64,000 nucleotides of DNA. Source: Dryocosmus kuriphilus (Eukaryota; Arthropoda; Insecta; Hymenoptera; Cynipidae). Below the pieces are notes generated by a model. The model made no database searches and was not told where the DNA came from. It was given only the letters and a program-made list of their open reading frames with translations. The number at the start of each line of letters is the position of its first letter. Position 1 is the stretch's first letter. This document shows, piece by piece, positions 46,305 through 55,900 of the stretch. The stretch spans positions 116,571,344-116,635,343 of the forward strand of contig CM076193.1 in the NCBI GenBank assembly GCA_038277395.1. The letters are read 5' to 3'. The position numbers were made by a program, and so were the translations under genes.

Positions 46305-47279
46305 TTACCTATCCCTACCCAAACTTTTTGCTACTTCGTAAGGACCTTGGTACGCTCGATCTAACTTACGACTCACTCCCGTTGATGGTTTCTGGCGTTC
46401 GATCAATACAAGTTCTCCACCTGTATATTTTTCCGCTTCTTTTCGTTGCTTATCATATTTTTCTTTCAATTTTTGTCCATTTTTACTCAACAAATTGCTC
46501 GCAGGCTCCTTTTCTTCTTCAAAACTTAGTGATTCATTTAATTCTAATAATTCTATCGTTAGAGGATTTTTACTAAAACCTACACCTTTTTTTTATAAAC
46601 CAACTCATAAGGAGTTCTTTTTGTTACTCTGTGCTCACAATTATTTATTGCCCATTGCACTTCAAACAATCCATCATTCCAATCATTGTCTTCTTCGTTT
46701 TCCCAGTCATTGCCATACAAGTTAACAAAAATCGATTCAAATGCTCCACTTGCCCATTCGCTCTCGGAGTCGAAGTCGCAACTTTTACATGCTCAATTCC
46801 TGCATCTCGATAGAATTCTTCGAATATCTTAGACATGTACGCTGTACCTCTATCTGTAATTATTCGCTTTGATTTTCCGTAATTTGCGATAATCTCTCTC
46901 ATAAACAAAACTACTTCATCGATTTTGTTGAATTCACAGTCTTCAATACAGCATTTTTACTATATCCGCATATGATCGTTAAAAATAATTATTTTCTAGT
47001 TCTGTCGTGATAACAGGGCCCAAATTATCCATATGCATTACTGAAAAAGGTTCGCTACCTTTATCCAACGGATGCAAAAAGTCCTGTCTTCTTCCCATCT
47101 TGATTTTTGTAATACAAGCAATTAATGCATCGGCTTACATACTTTGTTACAAAACCTCGCATTTTCGGAAAGTAGTAAGTTTCTTTCAGTCCTGATATTG
47201 TCTTATCTACACCCATATGGCATAGATTCCGATGAATTTCTGAAACAATCTCATGACGCAATTCTTCCGGTACGTACAA
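46305..47279 (-). pseudogene. Gypsy integrase
   Basis: In three frames: an HHCC zinc-binding domain (EIHRNLCHMGVDKT ... CINC, 47279-47061); a core with MDNLGPV (first Asp, near 47020), IITDRGTAY (second Asp) and PRANGQVEHLNR (Glu); and a C-terminal part with KEKYDKQRKEAEKY and YQGPYEV ending at 46305. The catalytic triad residues are retained, but stops and frameshifts separate the pieces. Confidence 0.88.
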
Positions 47280-47378
47280 TCGTATTCACCTTTTGTCGTT
47301 CGATAAACACGAGCATCTATCTTTGTAAATTTTGTATGAGTTTTCGCGTCTCCTGCTCCTAACTGATCTCGAAAGTAG

Positions 47379-47831
47379 TCATGATCTCGTCGCTAACATA
47401 GGTAAACCTGTCAACTCCATCTCTATCGCTTCTTCTACTGGATGCCTGCTGAGAGCATCCGCTACCGCATTACTTTCGCCTTTCTGATAGTCAATTGTGT
47501 AATTGTACTCTGATAATTTCACAAACCATCGACCTATCCTCGGACTATAATCTGCCTTTGCTGCTAACAGTTTCAAACTATTACAGTCAGTTCTGGTTGT
47601 GAATGGTATCCCTATTAAGTAGAGCCGAAATCTTTCCAAAGAGCAAACAATGGCTGACGCTTCCAACTCATACGCATGATATTTCGCTTCATCTTTCGTA
47701 GTCTTCCTACTAAAATATGCAACCGCATGTAATTTTCCGTCTTCCCCTTTTTGTAGTAAGATTCCGCCTATTCCCTTTGAACTAGCATCTGTGTAAATTT
47801 CAGTTCTAGCTTCAGGATTATAAATTTTCAA
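47379..47831 (-). pseudogene. Gypsy RNase H
   Basis: An open 150-codon frame has TDASSKGIGGILLQ (Asp), YELEASAIV (Glu), RTDCNSLKLL (Asp) and AVADALSRHP (Asp), the four RNase H positions. It degrades the RNA strand during reverse transcription. It is separated from RT by a frameshift near 47835. Confidence 0.88.
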
Positions 47832-47841
47832 AATTTATTTG

Positions 47842-49018
47842 TCAACCTTTTTTTTCTAAAAACGCTCTTTCTTGATCCTTCCCCCCAAATTTATACAGAT
47901 CGGTTAAACTTCTGATATCAGACCTGATGTTTTTATGGATGGGAAATTCTTTTATTGCACACAATTTTCTTTGTCCTGGAGCAATTCCTTCTGCAGTGAT
48001 TTCAAAACCTAAATACTCCATCTTTTCGCTTAAAAAGAAACATTTCTCTAACCTTAAAGTTAAATTCGCAGTCCTCAATGAATCTAAAACCAATCTAAGC
48101 TTCTCGATTCCCTCATCGACTGTCTTTGAAGGAATTATAATGTCATCTAGATAAGCCATCGCTACCGTGTATTTTAACGTTTATCAAACGCTCAAAAACT
48201 GCTGACGCATTACATATTGCAAACGGGACCATCAAAAAATTGTACAAACCACCTGGTGTAATAAACGCTGTTATATGCCTGGACTCCTTTGCCATTGGTA
48301 CTTCGTAGTACCCACTACTGAGATCCAGCGTTGTAAAAAATATTTATTCCTTGCAACCTATCAAGCTGATCGTTAACTAGATGTATTGGAAATTGCTGCT
48401 TCACTCTCATTTTATTTATACCTCGGTAGTCGATGCACATCCTCACATCTCCTGTCCTCTTCTTCACAGCAAAACTGGACAAGCAAATGGTGCCTCGCTA
48501 TCTTCTATCATACCTGCCTCTTTTAGTTCTTGCACCATACTCTGGGTCTGCTTTCTCTCAAGATATGACACTCGATTTGGACGACGATTGATCGGTGTTG
48601 AATCAGTCAAATTAATTTTCATTTCTGCTAAGTTGGTGCACCCTATCTGACGCATGTTCTTGGCAACCAAGCCCTTATTGTCATTTATTGTGTTCAAAAC
48701 TTTCTCTGCGTCTTCTCCATGTAGTTCCGTACTGATCTCTTCCATCGCGATTGAAGTTTCGTTCACTTCCCTCTCGCTGACATCTGGCTGGCTCTCTATT
48801 GTCTCGGCTCTCGTTAGAAGCGCTCCTTTCTCAATGTTGACGTCCTTCCCAGTCATATTTAGAACAGAAACCTTGGAAATTCCTTCTTTTTCGGTGCTGA
48901 TGAAACACCTTAGCATCATTCTCCCATCTTCTCGAATTCCTCCTTCCAGACATGGGTCCTCATTGGGAAAGCTGGTAAGCACCGAAGCAAATCCAACATA
49001 ATTGTTTGGTATCACCAT
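47842..49018 (-). pseudogene. Gypsy reverse transcriptase with linker
   Basis: The first frame (49018-48464) covers the linker after the protease and enters RT with INRRPNRVSYLERK and LKEAGMIEDSEAPFACPV. Broken frames then give CIDYRGIN and TPGGLYNFLMVPF. The last frame (48159-47842) starts at the YLDD catalytic box and continues through LEKCFFLSEKMEYLGFEIT. It cannot make one enzyme. Confidence 0.88.
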
Positions 49019-49078
49019 GGCTTCCCTTGCTCAAATCGGTGTTTTGCTTCCTACTCCGGGGTAATATTTTTCATGTCT

Positions 49079-49366
49079 TCACTTGCATGCATGAAAAGTA
49101 ATCTCATATGGTTTACTCTCATAAACCACTCCGTCTGTAAATGGCTGTCCTACTAGCAGCGAGATGCTTTGAGCCTCATTTGTCACGACATGAATCTTGA
49201 CTGTCATGCCAACTCCATCGATCGAGAGTTCCGCTTCGAGCTCCCCGAGTGTACGTACTCTCCCATTTCCGTAGCCCGTCAGCCGTTCGCAAGACTCGCG
49301 ATATTTGAGTCCCAATTGTTGGCCAGCATCCTCTCGCAAGGCTGACGCCTCACTTCCAGGATCCAC
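49079..49366 (-). pseudogene. Gypsy aspartic protease
   Basis: A 95-codon frame begins DPGSEAS, where DTG or DSG is normal, and continues to a LLVGQPFTD block near the C-terminus. The proline in the active-site loop suggests loss of activity. Confidence 0.75.
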
Positions 49367-49499
49367 ATAGCTTTTTGATCATATTTCCTTTTATGAAGGC
49401 TTCTTTAAAATATTTCAATTTCATCTTACCATTTTGATTATGTAGGACTTTCTTGTCACTATTTTTATTTGTCGATTTCTCTACGCTGATCTTACTCCT

Positions 49500-50567
49500 G
49501 CAATCATTTGCTCGATGACCTGGTTTATTGCACAAGAAACAGTTGCTGCTTCTTGGTTTAGGACAAGCACTGGCTGCGTGTCCTTCTTCCTTGCAGTTGA
49601 AGCAGGTAACACTCTTCCCTTCCGTTTTCTGATCTATTTTATTGTCCTTGCTTCGAACTTTTGCTTTGATTTTTCGTCATTGTGTAACAAATGGGTTGTG
49701 CTCTTTAATTCTGGCAATAATTTTGTTGCTGCTGAATATCGAGACAAAGGTTCCAAATAGGCTATTATCCTGCTGTTGTTCAGTCCATCGATGATCCATT
49801 CTACACTTTCCGTTTTTGACATTTTTGCTTTATTGCATTTGGCGAGTTTCTTATAAAAAATGTGCAGTGATATTTTGTCCAGGCCGTCGTTGATAATTTT
49901 GAGCATCTTTTCTTTTTTTAAGTTCATTACTTTTTCATGGGAATGCTTCCCTAGAAGTTCTTTCACTCGTCAGAAGTGCGTCTTTCTGCTAGCAAACTGC
50001 CTCTCCACGTTTTCGCAACATCTGTGAGTTTAGGAAGAGCATAATGTATTTTGGCAACGTCATCCCATCTATAGAGTTGTTCGAAGATCTCAATTTTTTC
50101 CATCCACTCGCCAATGCTTATTTCCTCCTTTACTGGGTCAAAGGCTGGTAACACGTTGTCCACCTCTCTGAAGAATCTTCCCTTCTCCACGTCCGGCATT
50201 CTGTCTGCCTCTCTCTCCTCTCTTGCACCTTCTGCGTCAAGCGACTGTCACCTGAGATTTCCTCCCTCTCTAAATCTCCCCTCCCTTTTCCAGCAGGGCT
50301 GCGCGTTCCCTCTGCGTTACCCTCTGGGCCCACTCCTACTCCTTCCAGGTTTAGGGAATTTTCACTGCTTCCCGAAACTGAAGCGTCACTTTCACTTTTC
50401 GAAGCTTCACTTCTATATTTTTCAAATTCCTTGCTATTTTCACTATCACTGTCCTGATTCGTTGGATTTCTTTTATCACTTTTTTCACTGTCCTCTGAAG
50501 CACTATTTTTGCTGTCACTCCCAGCTGTGGTTACACTTTGTTTTGCTCTTTGGCGAGTGTTCATCAC
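49500..50567 (-). pseudogene. Gypsy gag with two zinc knuckles
   Basis: Gag starts with ATG at 50567 (or 50564) with a Ser/Glu-rich region. It shifts frame near 50190 into the capsid-like part (WMEKIEIFEQLYRWDD..., 50199-49963) and again near 49965 (49966-49634). It ends in two CCHC knuckles, CFNCKEEGHAASAC and CFLCNKPGHRANDC (about 49600-49505). The knuckles bind genomic RNA. Frameshifts make it non-functional. Confidence 0.85.
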
Positions 50568-50851
50568 ACCTACACAATCACTTTAACTTTTTTTTTCCGC
50601 TTAGAGAAAACTATCAATCTATCACTATTTTTCACAGGCTATCAAAATTTGCACGTTCTATCCACGAACATAATCCGTGCTATCGAAAGAAACACGGTTC
50701 TATCCACACGCTAATTTTCCTAAGCATCCTTGAGCACGCACAAATCCCGTACCGACACCGACGCCTCGACCACGGCCTGTCAATTTTCCGTCAGTCTTTC
50801 TTCTTTTAAAACACACGTCCAGTATCCCACTTCTGAATTTTGTAGGATAAC

Positions 50852-51097
50852 TTTAAGAGCTTTGGATCTGGACGGATTCTACACATTAGAAAAAAGAAAT
50901 GCACCACTTGTGGTATTAATGACTTTAATGACTAATAATTACGTACAGTGTGTTTTAATTTTTTTGCGTACTGAGGGATGCGTCTCGCATCCCTCGCTAC
51001 CTCCCTTCTTATCCCCTCTACAGTCTACTCTCTGGGCCTGACTGCACATTTGCAGTCAGGGTTACACATATCTTAGAAAGAATGCTAGTATAAAATT
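50852..51097 (-). repeat. Gypsy 5' LTR
   Basis: 246 bp, paired with 45843-46094. The sequence just inside it on the minus strand (GTTATCCTACAAAATTC) gives no obvious primer-binding site. Confidence 0.85.
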
Positions 51098-51356
51098 GGT
51101 GGCCCTTCTTATAGCAATTTTCAGTAAGCCAGGTTTCTTGACCTATCTACTTGCGTATTTAAAAGAAATATATTTTTTTTAATTAATCATAATTATTTAG
51201 ACAGAAAGCAATAAGCCATCCTTGATTTCTTTAAACTAACAGCAGCTTTAGGGGATCAGTGAAAAATATTTTATCATATAAAAAGGTTTAATAATATGAT
51301 ATGGTAGGAAGCCAGTCTCACACGGACACACACAGGTATGCTCCCATCCTCACACC

Positions 51357-51432
<76 letters not shown>

Positions 51433-51468
51433 TGCTAATTGGTCCAGAACTCTCCTTGTATAACTACT
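51098..51468 (-). repeat. Right TIR of the outer element, terminal part
   Basis: Inverted match to 20534-20868, ending CTCCTTGTATAACTACT before the AAAATT duplication. A CA microsatellite at 51359-51429 replaces the GTGTGT-rich part of the left arm. Confidence 0.88.
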
Positions 51469-51474
51469 AAAATT

Positions 51475-52379
51475 TGTAGATCTTTTTGAATTGAACAACT
51501 TTGTTCTTTACCATTTTTTTGTATCTTGAATATTTTGTCGGGAAAGTAGAGTTTTTTAATTTTAATAGCGTTTTCTTGATTAAAACGAAAACCGTTTATT
51601 TTATCAAAAAACAATTAAGACAAAATTTGTAGATTTTTTTGAGGTGAACAATTTTAATTTCTTACATTTTTTGTACATCTCATAGTTTAGCCTGAAAATG
51701 GATTTTTTGTTTTTGTGAAAACCGTTTTTGATGGATAAAACCATAACCGTTGGTCAAAAACTGCTGGTTAACGAAATCGTCCTTTCTTTTTACCCCTTAA
51801 AGAAGAACCCCTTGGAGAAATCATGTTTCTTGTGAAAATACAACATCCATCTAGTGGTAAAGACTGAACTAGACATTATTAATTTGTTTTCTAGTAGAGC
51901 CACATCAAAACAAATGAATAACAAGTTCGCCAAAATTCAAAATTTTGTCTGGTTCGTATGAAACTTGGTACAATGGGATTTTTAAGGTCGCTCATTTTGA
52001 ATTTAAAGTCAGAATTTAAGAACTCAAAAAAGCAGATCCAATATAGTAATCAAAAGTTCAAAATTCTTAAATTATTGCATAAAAGTTGACACTTTCTCTT
52101 AATGGAAAATAAATATTCAGTTCTATAGAATATTATATATGTGAAATCATTTTCTTTTAATTGGAATTGACTAGTTTTGGAATTTGTTTATCATTTATAT
52201 TATTAACAATAATAAGGATCTAATTTTTATAATGTTCTGTGATTATGAATTACATTAAAATATACTTTCGATTAGTTTTATCAGAACAAATATGTTTAAC
52301 TATGAAATAAATGCAAAAATTAGTATATTTATTTCAGAATTTGTTAATAAAAATAAATTTTGAGAGACAATCGCACATG
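51475..52379 (+). repeat. Dispersed repeat copy 1 (right part), then AT-rich DNA
   Basis: From 51475 to about 51840 are modules with TTTGTAGATC, TTGTATCTTG and AAAACGAAAACCGT, continuing the copy interrupted at 20533. From 51840 to 52379 is plain AT-rich sequence with nothing recognised. Confidence 0.6.
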
Positions 52380-52760
52380 TTCCAAATGGATGACCCCTAT
52401 GATTGGTCACAGGTATACTTTAAGTCACACCCATAACTCTTTTCATTTGTGGAACTTTATCCCAGAGAAATAGCTAAACTACATAAGTAGGTACGCACTT
52501 GTTTTTGTTTTTGCTCGAAAAATAACACGCTTACAAAAAAATTGCAGAGAACGAAAAAGACACATTTTTATGCTCTACAACTTTTATTTGAAACTTTTTT
52601 CACTCAGATCAAGGGTTATTTCAAAATAGAAGTGGAAAATTGTAAAAACAAAAGTTTTTTGGCCTTTTGACCTTGAAAATAAAATTTTCGCCTATTTTCA
52701 CTATCATATTTCGTAATCAGCGTTTCAAGATACAATAGTGTACGGAATTTTAAGAAAAAA
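52380..52760 (-). repeat. Diverged third copy of the inverted-repeat arm and 77-bp unit
   Basis: GACCCCTATGATTGGTCACAG matches the 77-bp unit of 1251-1482. The following TCTACAACTTTTATTTGAAAC and GACCTTGAAAATAAAATTTT match the arm at 14160-14455. Confidence 0.65.
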
Positions 52761-52876
52761 TTTAATTATTTTTAAAAACATTCTGTGGAACATTACAATA
52801 TTGATTTATTAAAAATATAAGCCAAAAATGAATTGAAATAAAGTTAAGCAAGATGAGGTTAAGTTATTTTTCAGTT

Positions 52877-52882
52877 TTTATT
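52877..52882 (-). terminator. Polyadenylation signal of gene B
   Basis: AATAAA on the minus strand, in the block CCTAAATAAAAACTGAAAA that is conserved with gene A, about 50 bases after the stop. Confidence 0.8.
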
Positions 52883-52932
52883 TAGGAATATTACATATAG
52901 TTTTCATATTTATATATATTTTTTTATTAAAT

Positions 52933-55900
52933 CTAGTGATTTTGTTGTGGTTTTTGTGGTTGCATAATAGGGTAAGGAACACGCACGTCCACGAAAGGTA
53001 CATGGCTTAATTCAAGTAGGCCAGTTGTCGGATTTCTGTAATATTTTAAGTCGTGTCCTAAGTACATACTATAACCATTGGCTTCTGCAGGAACATGATT
53101 GTTTGAAGGTGGATCATCATCCTCATTAATTGTGGGTAGACGGTTTTTATTAATTTTTCCTTTAGAAGTATACGTTAGTAGACGTTTTTTATTCTTACTT
53201 TTAGAAGTAGATGTTGGTAGACGGTTATTATTATTATTATTTCCTTTAGAAGAAGATGACCACGGTAGTAGACGGTTATTTGTATTATTGACTTTAGAAG
53301 TACTTGGATTACCACTTGGTCTCGATTCTGTAAAAAAAATATAGATTTGCGATGTTTTCGCATATACACTGGAAAAATAGCTGTGTTAGCAATTTGAACA
53401 ATTTTGAGTAATTAGACAATATTTTTGATATATATTTTTTTGGGAAATATCGTTTCAGGAAAAAGGTCATCAAATCAAAACAGCAACAATTTTTAAATTA
53501 AGTAAAGGTGGCAACTTTTCGGACCAAATGCGGTCCCTTTTCAAACCTATAAATATATTTGGTATTAAAAAAGTGAAAAATAATATACGCAGTAAAATCG
53601 TAATAAAAACACAAAAACTCGGTTAACCTTAGATTTGGTAATTCCAGATTATCTAATTGTTATAGCTCTCTTTGTAGCATTTAAATTTTTCTCTTTTTCT
53701 CTTTTCTTCTTTATCAAATCGTGGCTTGTTTCGATCTATCTTTATGAACACTGACTGATTTTTTGGAGGACGTTCCTATTTTTATTCAATTTTTATTCTT
53801 GGTGTTATTTTATGTTTGGTTTTCTTTTATATTGTTGATTTTATCTTCATTCCTTTGTGATTGTTTATCCTCATCAACTTGTTTTTTATCTTTGCTTATC
53901 AATTATACACTCTGATATTGTAAATAAATGACATGGAAGTTTTGATGTTTGGAGCCTATCATTTCATATCTATAAACCACTTACATTATGTGATTCTCTT
54001 ATTATTCAATATACACGTCTTTATTGCTGAAATAAGAGGTACATACCTTATTTCGCCCGACGAAGCTAGCGAAATAAAAGAGGAAGCTTATTTCGCTCGA
54101 CACGGCTGGCGAAATAAGAAGAGTCGCTTATTTCGACCGTTGGCGAATATAAAAGGACGATGGATTATAATAAGCAAATAATACTTTATTTATAGTTATA
54201 ATTGCATGAGCAAACAAGACAGAGACAGTTAGGACCGTTAGGACGTTCAGGATTCAGGTTATTTAACCTCAAAGGAGACTTGTTCATTCTTTAATAAACC
54301 ATTAAAAAAAAAGTAAAGTACAACCAGAGCAGAAATTGAAAGGAAAAAATGAAAACTCTGTGGGTTTATAAAATACTGCAAAATGGTACCTACCTTTTTA
54401 TTTAAAACAAAATAAATGTTCTGTTTACAAAGTTTTTTAGCAGTGTTCAACAATTCTATAACATAAGAGGTACAAAGTGTATTAAAAAAAAATATTTTTT
54501 CAATATGTGAATCATTGTATATGAGGATAGATCAAAAATATAAAATATTGAAAATGAGAAATAATATTATACTATTTAAAAAAAATTATTGTAGGCCTGA
54601 AGAATGGAAGAATTTAACTACTGGGACCGTAAAAATTTTAGAATTTAGGAAATAGCTTGCATGCCAGAAACAATCACTCCAATTTGAAAATTTAATTTTA
54701 ATTTGACTTCATTCGATTTTGAATGCTTTCGATTCAAAATGGTTCAATTTTAAACGCCTTAAATTTAAACTAACTTCATTTTAAACACCTTAAATCTCAG
54801 ACTGGTTATTAAACATTATGGCTTTCAATTTGAAAATGTACCATTTCAAACAAAAATTGTTTGAACCTTGAAACCCTTCTTGAATATTTTGATTTTAAAT
54901 TGTTCAATTTCTGGCGGCTCAGTTTGGAATAGTTCAGAAACGATTTTCATTTAAAAAATTGTATATTGTCACTGCGAACTAACTTCAGTTACTAAGACAC
55001 CAACATCTTTATGGAGATTATTATTACTAATATCATGTGTGCATAGCTAAAAGTGTGATTAAGTTCTGTGTAATTCTCTGCAAGATTACAATGGCCCCAC
55101 GAATAGAATAGAAAGAAGAAACTATTAATAAAAAGAGGCGTTGACACAGATAAGTATTTTACATATTTTCTGGTTTATAATTTAACTCTCATCATGATTT
55201 ATTATGACAATAATAGATTTAATATGCCAGTAATATTTTTAATATAGTATATGTTAATCTTGTTTTCAGTGTTCTGCCTTTCAATCTGAAGTACTATATT
55301 CTTTTGACACTAAAGAAATTGTCAGTTGAAAGGTTAGCGTCTTCTATTTATTGTTTTTATAGAAAATCCTGAAGAAAACGTATCTCTTTTATCGTGGGGT
55401 TTCGATTAAAGATTTCCCTCGAGATCAGTGTCGATTTATCCAATAGTCAAAGACAGGCAAATTCCTAGCAGAACAATTTTAAAAAATGTCATTAATTTGT
55501 TATTTAATTTGCAAAATTCCAAAAATCATTAATTTTTCATATTTGTGCGTGCTATTTACTTTGCCCCATTTATTGACATTTTCTCAAAAGCTCTCGCTGA
55601 ACAGAAATTTAGCTTGTAATGAATTGCAAGTAACTAATTCTTGTCGATTACTTTGTTTATAACCATTAAAGAAATGAAGGAATTTTATGACTACATTTTT
55701 GCGCATGTGCTTTACAATTTTTCAAATCTTATATTTTGGTTTCCCAAACTTTATTGAAATTCTTTATTTTAAAATAAAAAAATTCTTTGTTTTGTTATTT
55801 CTGCAGTAAAAATGGGGCAGTGGTGATTAAAAAAATTCTGCATCGACAAGAACGAGGTTGATTTAGTGGTTTCGTTACGGAAATAAAAGTTTAGTAACAA

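Larger units (their letters stand above)
45843..51097 (-). mobile_element. Ty3/gypsy LTR retrotransposon, degenerate, minus strand
   Basis: LTRs of about 250 bp at 45843-46094 and 50852-51097 bracket gag, protease, RT, RNase H and integrase in Ty3/gypsy order on the minus strand. All genes are broken by frameshifts or stops. No target duplication is visible. Compared with the left TIR of the outer element, 247 bases of host sequence (20869-21115) are missing at the insertion point. The element therefore arrived with a deletion or was reshaped by recombination. Confidence 0.92.
20528..51474. mobile_element. Outer giant TIR element with 6-bp target duplication, host to several insertions
   Basis: The element spans 20534-51468. 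It starts AGTAGTTATACAGCGAGAGT and ends with the inverse of AGTAGTTATACAAGGAGAGT, flanked by AAAATT (20528-20533 and 51469-51474). The left TIR is 20534-25805 with a LINE inside. The right TIR is 31745-33528, 45453-45842 and 51098-51468, with a giant element and a gypsy element inside. Subtracting insertions gives TIRs of about 2.8 kb and an element of about 9.2 kb. The interior holds one copy of an acidic-protein gene. Polinton/Maverick elements are known for 6-bp duplications, long TIRs and AG-type ends, so this may be a non-autonomous relative. No polymerase, integrase or capsid gene is visible, and that assignment is inference. Confidence 0.85.

Noticed and set aside
46292..50809. Plus-strand frames across the gypsy element
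   Set aside because: Antisense to gag and pol motifs that are clear on the minus strand.
51274..51498. Frame with a long Cys-Val run
   Set aside because: Direct translation of the CA microsatellite in the right TIR.
53099..53344. Plus-strand 81-codon frame over gene B exon 2
   Set aside because: Antisense shadow of the gene B repeat region; the minus strand has the conserved box and splice site.
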